Shown: positions 35,900 through 46,937, numbered from the stretch's first letter. The stretch: DNA of 64,000 bases from Vibrio palustris (GCF_024346995.1 NZ_AP024887.1:1302001-1366000); one strand, 5' to 3'. A program made the numbers and translations. The notes: generated by a model not told the origin, from the letters alone.

Positions 35900-38800
35900 T
35901 TATTGCACAGACTGACAATTTAAGTTGAGTAACATCAATTCTCGTAACGCTACAGAGAATTTAGCGAACTCATGCACCGTTCCGACTTTGAACTCATTAA
36001 GAATATTTTCCCAGCGATTTAACGCCACTTGATTAGCATCAATCCAGCGGTCAATGGCCACACTCATTTCTTGATTACAATCACAAGAAAGGACTTGAGC
36101 GGTTAGTTGACGTTGCTGCCAATCGAGATCTTCGCGAAATGCGGCTCGCGCAAGTGCTTGCCAGTTATTATCCACTGCTTGCTGATTGATTTGTTTTAAG
36201 AACCAATGCAAAGATAAACGGTCGCCGAGGCTAAAGTAAACACGTGCTGTTTTTTCCACACTTTGCTGCTGATCTTTCGCTACACTCGCAATATCAAGTG
36301 CACTATACAAGCTTGATAGTCGAGAAACATAGGCCGCCGTTTCTTTATCAATGCCTTGTTCTACCCAGTGCTCTGCTTGTTTGTTATGCTCATTAATCTC
36401 ATCACTAACGAGTACATTATCCAACTGTTCAATAATCGTTGTGACATCGGCTTGATAACGGTCAATGAGCTCTTGAACGGATACATTCACCAGACGGTTG
36501 CGTAAAATCCAACGAGTGAGGCGTCGTAAGGTACGGCGTACGACTTTGATAACATCATATTGTGACTGTGCTGTTGCCACATTATCTAAGCGACGAATTT
36601 GCTCAAATACCCACGGCAGGCCAAAAATTTCACGAGTCGCTGCGTACGCATTGGCAATATCGATTGTCTCCGCGCCCGTTTCGTCATGCAAACGAGCGAC
36701 AAAGTTACTCCCCATCTCGTTGACCATCTGATTGGCAAGCGCCGTTGCAATGATCTCTTTACGTAATGGATGCTGCGGCATGGTTTGCGCATAGTGACGG
36801 CGTAACTCTGTCGGGAAATATTTTGCCAGTAACTGAGCATGATAACTATCGCTGGCAATGTCTTCGCATGCCAACTGCTCTTTGAGTAACATCTTACTGT
36901 ATGCCACCAATACCGCTATTTCAGGACGAGTGAGACCAACTCCCTTCTTCTCACGACTGAGCAAGGTTTCATCGTCAGGGATGTATTCTAGTGCGCGATC
37001 CAAATAACCCGTTTTCTCTAATGAATGGATAAAGCGTATTTGCTCTTTCACGACATTCACGCCTTGATAATCTGAAACAGAAATGGATTCAGATTGGCAG
37101 TAAGCATCTTCTAAAACAATCTCGCCCACTTCCTCTTCCATTTTCTCTAGTACTTGATTGCGTTGTTTTACCGTTAAATCACCACTGGCCACCAGCGTAT
37201 TCAAGAATATCTTGATATTTACTTCATTATCGGAGCAATCCACACCACCCACGTTATCAACGAAGTCGGTATTGACACGGCCACCATTCAGAGCGTATTC
37301 AATACGTCCTTTCTGGGTCATACCTAAATTACCGCCTTCACCGACAACACGAGCTTGCAGTTGATTACCATCAATTCTTAGCCCATCATTGGCGCGATCG
37401 CCGACATCAGTATGCGTTTCCGTTGATGCTTTTACATAGGTACCGATTCCACCGTTCCATAAAAGATCCACTTTCATGCTTAAGATCATGCGGATCAATT
37501 CATTTGGCGGCAGCGCAGCTTTCTTCGTCCCGAGCATCGCTTGAATCTCAGCGCTCAATGGAATCGATTTGGCTTTACGCGAGAAAATGCCACCACCTTT
37601 GGAAATGAGCGACTTATCATAATCTTCCCAGCTAGAGCGAGGTAAAGCGAACAAACGATCACGCTCAGCCCAGCTTGTCGCGGCGTCAGGGGTAGGATCG
37701 ATAAAGATGTGCATATGGTTAAAGGCGGCTTGTAGACGAATATGCTTCGACAATAGCATACCATTACCAAACACATCGCCTGCCATATCACCGACACCAA
37801 TCGCCGTGAAGTCTGTGGTTTGACAATCAATCCCCATTTCACGGAAATGGCGTTTTACCGATTCCCATGCGCCTTTTGCCGTAATCCCCATGGCTTTATG
37901 GTCATAACCATTCGAGCCACCAGAGGCAAACGCATCCCCCAGCCAAAACTGATAATCACTTGATACCGAATTCGCTAAATCTGAGAAAGTTGCCGTTCCT
38001 TTATCGGCCGCAACTACCAAGTACGGGTCATCATCATCATGGCGAACCACTTGTGGTGGAGCAATCAACTGACCTTCAATGATATTATCAGTCACATCCA
38101 ATAACGCATGAATGAAGCGTTGATAACAGCGTTGACCTTCAGCAAAGATTTCATCACGGTTCGATAGCATTGGCTGTTTCTTGCAGACAAATCCGCCTTT
38201 CGCCCCAACCGGTACAATAACTGTGTTTTTAACTTGCTGAGCTTTCACCAAGCCTAAAATCTCGGTACGGAAATCCTCTTGGCGATCCGACCAGCGCAAA
38301 CCACCACGAGCCACTTTACCACCGCGTAAATGAACCCCTTCCATATCAGGCGCATAGACAAAAATTTCATACGCTGGCACAGGCGCAGGGATATCCGGGA
38401 TCTCTCTTGGACTCATTTTTAATGCCAACCATGGTTTGGGTTGCTGTTGTTCATCTAACTGGTAATAGTTAGTCCGCAGCGTGGCCATGATCATATCCAT
38501 ATAGCGACGAATAATACGATCATCATCCAAAACATCGACGTTTTCTAACTGCTCAGTGATCGATTCAATTAAGCCTTTCTGTCCTTTTTCCGCTCCTTTT
38601 AGTGCGGGATCAAAACGGCAAACAAACAGATCAACCAACGCCCGAGCGAGATCTGGATAATGGTGTAAAGTGTCTTCAATATACTGTTGGCTGAATGGGA
38701 AACCCACTTGGCGCATGTATCGTGCATAGGCTCGCAGTATCGACACTTCACGCCCAGTAAGGCCGGAGCTTAATACCAAACGGTTAAACCCATCACTTTC

Positions 38801-40732
38801 TAGCTCGCCATGCCATACCTGTGCAAAGGCGTGCTGAAAACGATCTCTTGCTTCACGAAGATCCACAACCTTGTCGCTTTTATGCAACATGGAAAACTCA
38901 AGGATCCAATACGTCTGCATATTGGTTTTCACTACTTCATAAGGTGACTCACCAATCACACGTAAACCTAGATTTTCCAGCATCGGCATCACATCAGATA
39001 GATGAATCGGCTCAGCGCGATGATAGAGTTTTAAACGTACCGCTTTCGAATTGGTTTGCTCTTCCTGAGGACGATAAAACAACATACCTAAACGATGGGT
39101 TTCATTAAGCGCTTCCATTCTTTCAATATCGGCAACCGCAGACCCAGGCATCATGTCTTCTTTATAAGAACGAGGGAACGCACGCATGTATTCTTTTGAT
39201 AAAGGCAGTCCTTTACTCTCCCCGAAGTTTGCAATGATCGCCTCTGATAGACGATCGTCCCAGCTGGTGGATGCTTCCATTAAATTCCGCTCTATCTTGT
39301 TTACATTTACTTCCATACTATTATCGTCAACTCGGACAATATAATGCGTTCGCGCCAATGGGCTTTCGGAAAAATACGTCGTAAATTCAACGTCTTGATC
39401 ACAACCAAAGTATTGTTTAAAGATCCGTTGTGTTTGGCGACGTAACTCAGTGTTATAGCGCTCTTTGGACACATACACCATGCAACTAAAGAAACGGCCG
39501 AATGGGTCACGCCGTACAAACAAACGCAGCATGTCACGGTCTTGCATCTGTACCACACCGGTCCCGACTTCCAATAGCTCTTCTTCCGATGATTGCAGGA
39601 GCTCATCACGTGGATAATTTTCTAAAATATTATGCAGTGCTTTATAGGCATAAGAGCTTTGTCGATAAGTACTTGCCGCTAAAATACGCTGAACTTTTTC
39701 GTTAATTAAAGGAATGTTTTCGACACTCTGGTTATACACAGCTGAGGTGTATAACCCAGTAAAGCGATGCTCACCAATCACTTTGCCATTTTTGTCGAAC
39801 TTTTTGATACCGATATAATCGGTATAAGCTGGACGATGGATACGCGACTGCTTATTCCCTTTCGTCACAATTAATAAATAGGGTTTTTTGGCTTCTAAAC
39901 GCGCGGGGTCAGGAAACTCGGAAAGCTTAATGGAACGAATATGCGTGGTATCGGAAAAGAGTCCGAGACCTTTGTCAGAAGTCGGCTCAAGGATACTCTC
40001 ACCATCATTTTCAATGAGATCAAATTCTTTGTATCCCATAAAGGTAAAATTATGGTCTCCTAACCAACGCAAAAATGCGATCGTCTCTTCATAACGATCC
40101 TCTTCGATCGGGATCTGCTGGCGCTCTTTTTCCAGTTGCTCAATCACATTACTTAGACGACTCACCATTGGTTGCCAATCTTGAACAACTAAAGCGGTGT
40201 CATGCAAAATCGACAGCAACTCGTTTTTCAGTTCTGCCATCTCTTCTTTCGTATTTAGACGATCCACTTCGATATGAAACAATGAATGCCATTCACCTTT
40301 GCCTTGATTAATAGACGTGACACTGTAATCTTTTTTACGAGCAATTTGTGTCGGCCCATTCAGCATGAGATGCGAGGTTAAATCGAGTCGGCTCAAGGTC
40401 ATTTTGACGGAATCGACAAGAAATGGAGAATCAGGCACAACAACTTCAATAATCGTGTGAGTAGATTGCCAGCCTTGGCGACTGATCGTTGGGTTAAATA
40501 CCCTAACAGACAAGCTATCTGAAGGTTTTTCGTTAATATGATGCCAGAGACTAACAATTGCACCATAGAGGTCCGATTCATTACGAGCGACTAAATCATC
40601 TTGAGAAATATTACTGAAGAGATGTTGAGCCAATTGTGTAACAAGTGGCTGTTGAGCTAGCTCTAATCGGTCTTGAATTAATTGATAAACTTTTTCAAGT
40701 AGAACTGGCATGAGAGTATCGCGCGTGGGCAT
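35900..40732 (-). CDS. gdhB: NAD-specific glutamate dehydrogenase, large type
   Basis: The 1610-residue enzyme is of the very large (about 180 kDa) NAD-GDH class known from Pseudomonas, Streptomyces and vibrios. The N-terminal 700 residues are regulatory ACT-like segments (VVVPDSPFLVDSVKM, FTFMGYKEFDL). The catalytic core follows with GGLRWSDR, PVGAKGGFVCKK (substrate Lys), and the NAD-binding stretch near VGGVDCSDNEVNIKIFLN. It deaminates glutamate to 2-oxoglutarate for catabolism. The ATG at 40732 has GGAG 6 nt upstream; the open frame's first codon is a TTG that overlaps this ribosome-binding site. It ends at a strong terminator. Confidence 0.93.
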   Translation of the reverse strand: MPTRDTLMPVLLEKVYQLIQDRLELAQQPLVTQLAQHLFSNISQDDLVARNESDLYGAIVSLWHHINEKPSDSLSVRVFNPTISRQGWQSTHTIIEVVVPDSPFLVDSVKMTLSRLDLTSHLMLNGPTQIARKKDYSVTSINQGKGEWHSLFHIEVDRLNTKEEMAELKNELLSILHDTALVVQDWQPMVSRLSNVIEQLEKERQQIPIEEDRYEETIAFLRWLGDHNFTFMGYKEFDLIENDGESILEPTSDKGLGLFSDTTHIRSIKLSEFPDPARLEAKKPYLLIVTKGNKQSRIHRPAYTDYIGIKKFDKNGKVIGEHRFTGLYTSAVYNQSVENIPLINEKVQRILAASTYRQSSYAYKALHNILENYPRDELLQSSEEELLEVGTGVVQMQDRDMLRLFVRRDPFGRFFSCMVYVSKERYNTELRRQTQRIFKQYFGCDQDVEFTTYFSESPLARTHYIVRVDDNSMEVNVNKIERNLMEASTSWDDRLSEAIIANFGESKGLPLSKEYMRAFPRSYKEDMMPGSAVADIERMEALNETHRLGMLFYRPQEEQTNSKAVRLKLYHRAEPIHLSDVMPMLENLGLRVIGESPYEVVKTNMQTYWILEFSMLHKSDKVVDLREARDRFQHAFAQVWHGELESDGFNRLVLSSGLTGREVSILRAYARYMRQVGFPFSQQYIEDTLHHYPDLARALVDLFVCRFDPALKGAEKGQKGLIESITEQLENVDVLDDDRIIRRYMDMIMATLRTNYYQLDEQQQPKPWLALKMSPREIPDIPAPVPAYEIFVYAPDMEGVHLRGGKVARGGLRWSDRQEDFRTEILGLVKAQQVKNTVIVPVGAKGGFVCKKQPMLSNRDEIFAEGQRCYQRFIHALLDVTDNIIEGQLIAPPQVVRHDDDDPYLVVAADKGTATFSDLANSVSSDYQFWLGDAFASGGSNGYDHKAMGITAKGAWESVKRHFREMGIDCQTTDFTAIGVGDMAGDVFGNGMLLSKHIRLQAAFNHMHIFIDPTPDAATSWAERDRLFALPRSSWEDYDKSLISKGGGIFSRKAKSIPLSAEIQAMLGTKKAALPPNELIRMILSMKVDLLWNGGIGTYVKASTETHTDVGDRANDGLRIDGNQLQARVVGEGGNLGMTQKGRIEYALNGGRVNTDFVDNVGGVDCSDNEVNIKIFLNTLVASGDLTVKQRNQVLEKMEEEVGEIVLEDAYCQSESISVSDYQGVNVVKEQIRFIHSLEKTGYLDRALEYIPDDETLLSREKKGVGLTRPEIAVLVAYSKMLLKEQLACEDIASDSYHAQLLAKYFPTELRRHYAQTMPQHPLRKEIIATALANQMVNEMGSNFVARLHDETGAETIDIANAYAATREIFGLPWVFEQIRRLDNVATAQSQYDVIKVVRRTLRRLTRWILRNRLVNVSVQELIDRYQADVTTIIEQLDNVLVSDEINEHNKQAEHWVEQGIDKETAAYVSRLSSLYSALDIASVAKDQQQSVEKTARVYFSLGDRLSLHWFLKQINQQAVDNNWQALARAAFREDLDWQQRQLTAQVLSCDCNQEMSVAIDRWIDANQVALNRWENILNEFKVGTVHEFAKFSVALRELMLLNLNCQSVQ

Positions 40733-40913
40733 AAGCAACTCCAAGATTACATAATAGTTAGTATAAATACCATGTAATGATAGACCTAAGACGAGTCTTA
40801 CGCTTTGACCTAATTCGCCTTATTGTAAGTAACTTATTTAATTAATGTTAATTATGTTAACTCCCACACAGTCTTACCAAACGTAACACTGCATTTCGTG
40901 TAAATAATCGGCA

Positions 40914-41132
40914 TTAAATACTTTCAAGCTTATGAAATTTGTTATTTTCGTCGGTTGTTAAACGAAAACGCCCTTTCACTCCCAGTTGGCTTAGGTAAGT
41001 GCGAAAACGTGAGGCAGGAAGCTGTAAACGTAGCCCTTGATCGGTCATGACTACCACATTGGCAGCAACCCCAGAGTAATGAGCCACAAATTCTTGATAA
41101 GAGATGTTAAGAGAAAAATAATAATATTTCAT
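40914..41132 (-). CDS. DUF2835 family protein
   Basis: A 72-residue protein, MKYYYFSLNISYQEFVAHYSG at the start, rich in beta strand and ending with FRLTTDENNKFHKLESI. It resembles DUF2835, a small family found next to pepN in vibrios and pseudomonads. I chose the ATG at 41132 from the family N-terminus; the ribosome-binding site is weak. Function is unknown. Confidence 0.72.
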   Translation of the reverse strand: MKYYYFSLNISYQEFVAHYSGVAANVVVMTDQGLRLQLPASRFRTYLSQLGVKGRFRLTTDENNKFHKLESI

Positions 41133-41154
41133 TATCGGTACTTTTAAAATCAAG

Positions 41155-41184
41155 AGAAAAAGTGGCACCATCACAGTGCCACTT
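41155..41184 (-). terminator. Terminator of pepN
   Basis: On the minus strand AAGTGGCAC, a 7-nt loop and GTGCCACTT are followed by TTTCTCTT. It lies between pepN and the DUF2835 gene, so the latter probably has its own promoter or relies on read-through. Confidence 0.78.
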
Positions 41185-41249
41185 CCCTTTATTTCACAAT
41201 AGTTCAATCATTAAGCAGACAATAATACACAACTACTTAAGAAGATCAC

Positions 41250-43859
41250 TTATTGCTCCAATGCTTTCGTCAGTTTTTCATAGAGATCAGATGACAAGTT
41301 ATCCAGTGCAACTAATTTTTCTAGTTCTGCTTTTAACATCGTTTGACGCTGTTTATCGTAACGTGGGAACTGCATTAACGCATCGACCATTCCTGCGGCA
41401 AGCTGTGGATTAGAACTATTCAATTCACGAATAATTTCGCCTGCGAATTGGTAGCCCTCACCTGTTGTCGTATGAAAGTTAACTGGGTTTGCACGGAAAA
41501 ATGCGCCAATTAAACTACGCGTTCGGTTGGGGTTTTTCAAACTGAATGCTGGGTGTGAGCTCATGGTTTGACGAATCACATCAAGCGCATCACTAGCAGG
41601 GTTTGTCCCTTGGATCGCGAACCATTTATCCATAACCAACCCATCATGACTCCATTTATCACTGTAGTCTTTCATGAGTGACTCGCGGCATGGCAATTGC
41701 GCACGGTTGGCCGCATTCATCGCCGCCATGGTATCCGTCATATTATTCGCGTCATGATATTGTGCTTCCACGAGCTGATTACCCGCTTCGGTAAAGGCTA
41801 AATAACCCAGGCATACGTTGCGTAGCGAACGCTGTCCAATCGCTGCATGATCAATCGTATACGTCGTTTGTTTAAGCGTATGATAAGTCGCGCTAAGTTC
41901 GTCGACTAACTCTGCTGCTAACGTCGTTTTAATTTCATGCAATACTTGCGTTATCGCATCCACATCAATGGTATCAAACCAACCTGACACTTCGTTATAG
42001 CTTGGCAGTGTTAATACCTCAGCAATAAACGCAGCTTCTAGGCTATCGTTCAGTAATACACCACGGAAGGCATCAATGATGTGTTCTGGTAATTCAATGT
42101 CTTTACCTGCTTGTACACGCTCAACATTGTGGCGAATATATTTGGCTAATAACATTTGACCAGCATCCCAACGAGCAAATTCATTGGTTGCGTGTACCAT
42201 TAGAAAAGTGAGTTCTTCATCGCTATAGTCATAGACCAATTTAACTGGCGCAGAAAATTCACGTAACAACGATGGAATCGGACATTCGGTAACGTTTTCA
42301 AACACGAACGTTTGTGAGTCCTGTGTTACGTTTAACACGTTATCTACTTTTTCACCGTTACGCTGTAACTCAATCACTCGGCCATCTGAAGCATATAGCT
42401 CAACGTCGAATGGAATATGCAGTGCTTGTTTGTCTTTTTGATCATGCGTTGCAGGAGTATGTTGAGCAACCGTCAATGCATACGTTTGTGCAGACGCATC
42501 ATAGTTACTACTTACCGTTAATATTGGTGTACCCGACTGGCTGTACCATAAACGGAATTGGGCTAAATCGATACCAGATGCATCTTCCATCGCACAGACA
42601 AAGTCTTCACACGTTGCGGCCGTGCCATCATGACGTTCAAAGTACAGTGTCATCCCTTTTTGGAAGTTGGTTTCTCCCAATAAAGTATGCATCATGCGAA
42701 TAACTTCACTGCCCTTTTCGTACACAGTCACCGTGTAGAAATTGTTCATTTCTATTACTTTATCAGGACGAATAGGATGAGACATTGGGCCAGAATCTTG
42801 CTGGAATTGAGCACCACGAATCACACCGACATTGTTAATGCGGTTAACGGCTCGGGAACCAAGATCCGATGAAAACTCTTGATCGCGGAATACGGTCAAC
42901 CCTTCTTTTAGACTTAATTGGAACCAATCACGGCAAGTTACACGGTTACCCGTCCAGTTATGGAAATACTCATGTCCGATAACCGCTTCAATACCAAGAT
43001 AATCACTATCTGTAGCGGATTGATCGTCCGCTAACACATATTTAGAGTTAAAGACATTTAAGCCTTTATTCTCCATAGCGCCCATGTTGAAGAAGTCCAC
43101 CGCGACAATCATATAAATATCTAAGTCGTACTCTAAACCAAAGCGCTCTTCATCCCACTTCATTGAATTAATCAGCGAGGTCATCGCATGCTTAGAGCGC
43201 TCGTGGTTACCTTTGTCGACAAAAATCTCTAAAGTCACATCACGTCCCGATTTCGTCGTATACTGATCACGACGAACATCAAAATCACCGGCGACTAATG
43301 CAAACAGATAACTTGGCTTTGGATGTGGGTCTTGCCACTTAACCCAATGACGACCATTATCCGTCACACCGTCTTCAATACGGTTACCGTTACTTAATAA
43401 ATAAGGATAGGCGTTTTTATCAGCAATGACTGTGGTGGTGAATTTCGCGAGGACATCAGGACGATCAAGATAATACGTTATACGACGAAAGCCTTCTGCT
43501 TCACATTGTGTGCAGAATGCACCGCCCGATTTATATAAGCCTTCTAGTGCCGTATTAGCTTCCGGATTAACTAAGGTAATAATGGTTAATTCACAGTGAA
43601 CCGGCAAATCGCGGATTTCCAATTGATCTTGTGATTGTTCATACGCATCCCAATCAGCTCCATCGACTTTAATTGCTTCCAGTGTTAATCCATCACCATG
43701 TAAACACAACGTGTTGCTATCAGCTAATTGCTTAACGTAAGACACTGCAGTCACCGTGGTTGCAGTATCATGCAAATCAAATGTTAACTCGATATCCGTA
43801 ATCGTATGAGACGGCTGAGTGTAATCGTTTCTGTACTTTGCTTGAGGAGTTTGAGCCAT
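41250..43859 (-). CDS. pepN: Aminopeptidase N (M1 family)
   Basis: The 869-residue cytoplasmic zinc peptidase has the exopeptidase motif GAMENKGLNVF, the zinc site HEYFHNW (HExxH) with the downstream Glu in LKEGLTVFRDQEF, and a long C-terminal helical domain. PepN is the main aminopeptidase for peptide turnover. The start is the ATG at 43859 (MAQTPQAKYRNDY), with AAGGAT upstream; the extra 28 codons of the longer frame have no ribosome-binding site. The E. coli homologue is 870 residues. Confidence 0.95.
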   Translation of the reverse strand: MAQTPQAKYRNDYTQPSHTITDIELTFDLHDTATTVTAVSYVKQLADSNTLCLHGDGLTLEAIKVDGADWDAYEQSQDQLEIRDLPVHCELTIITLVNPEANTALEGLYKSGGAFCTQCEAEGFRRITYYLDRPDVLAKFTTTVIADKNAYPYLLSNGNRIEDGVTDNGRHWVKWQDPHPKPSYLFALVAGDFDVRRDQYTTKSGRDVTLEIFVDKGNHERSKHAMTSLINSMKWDEERFGLEYDLDIYMIVAVDFFNMGAMENKGLNVFNSKYVLADDQSATDSDYLGIEAVIGHEYFHNWTGNRVTCRDWFQLSLKEGLTVFRDQEFSSDLGSRAVNRINNVGVIRGAQFQQDSGPMSHPIRPDKVIEMNNFYTVTVYEKGSEVIRMMHTLLGETNFQKGMTLYFERHDGTAATCEDFVCAMEDASGIDLAQFRLWYSQSGTPILTVSSNYDASAQTYALTVAQHTPATHDQKDKQALHIPFDVELYASDGRVIELQRNGEKVDNVLNVTQDSQTFVFENVTECPIPSLLREFSAPVKLVYDYSDEELTFLMVHATNEFARWDAGQMLLAKYIRHNVERVQAGKDIELPEHIIDAFRGVLLNDSLEAAFIAEVLTLPSYNEVSGWFDTIDVDAITQVLHEIKTTLAAELVDELSATYHTLKQTTYTIDHAAIGQRSLRNVCLGYLAFTEAGNQLVEAQYHDANNMTDTMAAMNAANRAQLPCRESLMKDYSDKWSHDGLVMDKWFAIQGTNPASDALDVIRQTMSSHPAFSLKNPNRTRSLIGAFFRANPVNFHTTTGEGYQFAGEIIRELNSSNPQLAAGMVDALMQFPRYDKQRQTMLKAELEKLVALDNLSSDLYEKLTKALEQ

Positions 43860-43958
43860 TGCCGTAATCCTTTTTGACGTAATTGTAATGTGACTATCCA
43901 ATATAGATGATAATGATCTTAAACCGAAGACCAACAATAACAACCCCTAGACGTAAAA

Positions 43959-43987
43959 AACGGGGTATTTAATAAAAATACCCCGTT
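43959..43987 (-). terminator. Terminator of the exported-protein gene
   Basis: AACGGGGTATTT, loop AATAA, AAATACCCCGTT: a 12-bp stem with a T run (TTTTTTACG) on the minus strand, after the gene at 44025-44699. Confidence 0.85.
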
Positions 43988-44024
43988 GTAGCGCTGATAA
44001 AACCATCAAATCTTTTCGTGGATA

Positions 44025-44699
44025 CTATTCCACTCGGTTTAATACGGCCAGTAACGCGCCATCTTCAACATTCAACGTTAGTGTATCTTGGTTTAACAAA
44101 TACTTGGTATCATGTTGGCCATTTTCATACATAAAAACTAAATGATCTTGCTCTGTATAAAAAATGCCTTGGTGAAGAGTTTCATCACCTTTCTCCGTAA
44201 CAGAACGGAACAGAAAGACAAAGTCGGGCTTAATTAATAAGTCGATATGCTTAACCGTACTAGGACTATCATGTTCTAAATTTTTGATGGTTTGACTTGC
44301 CCAACGGCCAGCAAGATTGTCTGGCAACGTTTTATGAAAATAAATATTATTCATCATTAATGTGTTATGGCTTCCCTGATACACATAACTGTGTTGTTCG
44401 CCATTACTAAAGTAAAAATCTATTTTTTCTTCACTTGGCTCAAACACACCGGTCCAATGCTGGACAGAACGATCTTGCTTGTTAACTTCTATTTGAAAGC
44501 GATAATCTGAACGTAAACTGATTTGGATCGCACGAAACCCTTCCGGTGTTTTCTCTGGATATGGATTAACAAAAGACCAATCTCCTAATAAAAATGGATG
44601 ATCAAAATGGGTGAGATCATGATTATTGTCTTGATGCGCAAAACTAAAAGGACTAAACACGATCCATAAACCGAATATTACATAGCGTAGCCATTGCAT
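44025..44699 (-). CDS. Exported protein of unknown function
   Basis: This 224-residue protein has a signal peptide ending SPFSFA|HQDNN and a mature part that appears to be all beta. It contains two similar halves, each with a stretch such as LLGDWSFVNPYPEK / LAGRWASQTIKNLEH followed by DYRFQIEVNK / DFVFLFRSVT and a Phe-rich strand. Such internal repetition suggests tandem lipocalin-like folds. I do not recognise the family. AAGGGT precedes the ATG. It stands alone between pepN and prc with its own terminator. Confidence 0.65.
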   Translation of the reverse strand: MQWLRYVIFGLWIVFSPFSFAHQDNNHDLTHFDHPFLLGDWSFVNPYPEKTPEGFRAIQISLRSDYRFQIEVNKQDRSVQHWTGVFEPSEEKIDFYFSNGEQHSYVYQGSHNTLMMNNIYFHKTLPDNLAGRWASQTIKNLEHDSPSTVKHIDLLIKPDFVFLFRSVTEKGDETLHQGIFYTEQDHLVFMYENGQHDTKYLLNQDTLTLNVEDGALLAVLNRVE

Positions 44700-44860
44700 A
44701 GATTACCCTTATTTGAACTAACACACTTGTTAAGCGTAGATAATGAACGTCAAGCTTGCGCGACAATTTAAAGAGGTCGATAAAATTACACATTGATTGT
44801 TATTATGGAATACACGATAACGGCTTCACTCTGAGCCGTGCTACGGTCGCGCAGACATAA

Positions 44861-44888
44861 AAAAACGAGCCATTAACGGCTCGTTTTT
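44861..44888 (-). terminator. Terminator of proQ-prc
   Basis: AAAAACGAGCC, loop ATTAAC, GGCTCGTTTTT: an 11-bp stem with T run on the minus strand 26 nt past the prc stop. Confidence 0.88.
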
Positions 44889-44913
44889 GTTATTACAACC
44901 TTAATCAGTAAGT

Positions 44914-46920
44914 TTACTGTTTTAAGTCATCAACCATATCGTTAGTGACAGCGACCGCCTCATCAAGATATGCATCTGGTGCTTCATAATCTTTAGGAAT
45001 ATCATCAAAAGATGCATACGGTTTCTTACCTGACGCTTTACGACGCGCATTCACGCGTGTTAATTGCTCGGCATCCGCTTCATCGGCTTTTTGCTTACGT
45101 ACTTTTTCATTTAAAGATAAAGTCTTTTCATCCTTATCTTGCTTGTACTTAGCAATATCCTCACGGATAAAATCGAATTCACGATCCTTAGCAATACGCT
45201 GCTTATGCTGCGCTGTTAACTGTTTAATCAGATCTTGTTCATTATGCAATGGGTGATAATCTGCTTTGGCTATGCTATCCCATGGCAATGCATTATCCTC
45301 AACACTTTCCCCAGTATCTTTGGGATCAATGGGTGTTGGAAAAGCAATGTCTGGACTCACACCTTTCTCTTGCGTACTACCGCCATCGATACGATAGAAC
45401 TTCTGAATGGTATATTGCACATAACCCAGCTTGTCATCGAAAACATCATAAATATGATTCAATGAACGATGCTGCTGTACCGTCCCTTTACCATACGAGT
45501 TTTCTCCCAAAATTACCGCTCGGCCATAATCTTGCATTGCTGCAGCAAAGATTTCAGAAGCGGAAGCACTATAACGGTTCACTAAAACCGTTAAAGGACC
45601 GGAGTACGCTTCTTTACCATCAGTGTCACTGTCAATGTTAACTCGACCATAGCTGTCACGTACTTGTACCACAGGGCCGCTCTTAATGAACAAACCACTT
45701 AAACTAATCGCTTCTGTTAATGCACCACCGCCGTTATTACGTAAGTCGACAATGACACCATCAACATGCTTAGCATTCAATTTTTCTAGGAGTTTATTGG
45801 TGTCTTTCGATAAACCGACGTAAAAGCTCGGTACTTCAAGTACACCAATTTTGTGTCCATCAATTTGCTTGATTTCGGATTTAACCGCTCGGTCTTCAAG
45901 ACGAATCTTATCTCGAACAATAGTGACAACGTGACTTTTCGCGCCTTTACTATCCGGTAGTATTTGTAGATTTACTTTAGAACCTTTAGGTCCTTTAATT
46001 AAATCAACAATATCATCCAACCGCCATCCAACAACATCGACTATTTTTTCGCCATCTTGCCCTACACCGATAATTTTATCGCCTTTAGACAATTTATGGC
46101 TTTTTTCAGCTGGTCCGCCTTTCACTAATGAGCGAATCTCAGTGTAATCATCACTTGCTTGCAGAACCGCACCAATGCCTTCTAAAGACAAACTCATTTC
46201 GCTTTGGAACTGCTTGGCACTACGTGGTGATAAGTAGCTGGTATGAGGATCAATCGAACGCGCAAAAGCATTCATATATGTTTGAAAGACGTCTTCACTG
46301 TGAGTTTGGCTCAAGCGCTTGATGGCGTTGTTATAGCGTTTGGTCAGCGTTTTTTTAATTTCTGGCCAATCTTTTCCCGTTAGTTTCAGGTTCAAAGCAT
46401 CGTATTTAACTCGCTTACGCCATAAATCATCGAGTTCCGCTTCATTTTTTGGCCACGCAGCCTCAGAGCGATCAAGTTGAATAGACTCGTTTTTATCAAA
46501 CGACATTTTCTTGTCTAACAGTGACAACGCGTATTGATAACGTTCATAACGTTTATGTTGCGATAAATTATATAATTTAAACGCAATGTCGTTATCGCCT
46601 GCTTTTAATTGATCATCAAGTTGGGTTGACCAGTTTTGAAAAGAATCAATATCGGCTTTTGTGAAAATATTGCGATTGTAATCCAACATTTTCAAATAAC
46701 GATTAAAAATCTTTTTAGAGAACTGATTATCGAGGGAAAAGTGCTTGTAGTGGGAACGAGTGAAGCGCGAAGTTACCCGTTTAGCGGCTATAGACTGCTG
46801 AGATTCAGACGTTAGCTTAGGTAAATTATCTTCAGTAATGTTGGCTTCGACAGCCTGAGCTGAAAATGCTGCTAGCCAAACGCTAGCAGCAATCAGTGTC
46901 AATTTTGAACGGCATTTCAT
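44914..46920 (-). CDS. prc: Carboxy-terminal processing (tail-specific) protease Prc
   Basis: The 668-residue periplasmic protease has a signal peptide (MKCRSKLTLIAASVWLAAF, then SAQA). A PDZ domain follows (SLEGIGAVLQ, then KSHKLSKGDKIIGVGQDG, about 230-320). The S41 catalytic domain carries the Ser of NRYSASASEIFAA and the Lys of YGKGTVQQH. Prc trims FtsI, degrades SsrA-tagged periplasmic proteins and, with NlpI, turns over the murein endopeptidase MepS. It is 17 nt downstream of proQ on the same strand, as in E. coli. Confidence 0.95.
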   Translation of the reverse strand: MKCRSKLTLIAASVWLAAFSAQAVEANITEDNLPKLTSESQQSIAAKRVTSRFTRSHYKHFSLDNQFSKKIFNRYLKMLDYNRNIFTKADIDSFQNWSTQLDDQLKAGDNDIAFKLYNLSQHKRYERYQYALSLLDKKMSFDKNESIQLDRSEAAWPKNEAELDDLWRKRVKYDALNLKLTGKDWPEIKKTLTKRYNNAIKRLSQTHSEDVFQTYMNAFARSIDPHTSYLSPRSAKQFQSEMSLSLEGIGAVLQASDDYTEIRSLVKGGPAEKSHKLSKGDKIIGVGQDGEKIVDVVGWRLDDIVDLIKGPKGSKVNLQILPDSKGAKSHVVTIVRDKIRLEDRAVKSEIKQIDGHKIGVLEVPSFYVGLSKDTNKLLEKLNAKHVDGVIVDLRNNGGGALTEAISLSGLFIKSGPVVQVRDSYGRVNIDSDTDGKEAYSGPLTVLVNRYSASASEIFAAAMQDYGRAVILGENSYGKGTVQQHRSLNHIYDVFDDKLGYVQYTIQKFYRIDGGSTQEKGVSPDIAFPTPIDPKDTGESVEDNALPWDSIAKADYHPLHNEQDLIKQLTAQHKQRIAKDREFDFIREDIAKYKQDKDEKTLSLNEKVRKQKADEADAEQLTRVNARRKASGKKPYASFDDIPKDYEAPDAYLDEAVAVTNDMVDDLKQ

Positions 46921-46937
46921 GCGTAGGAATATCTCCT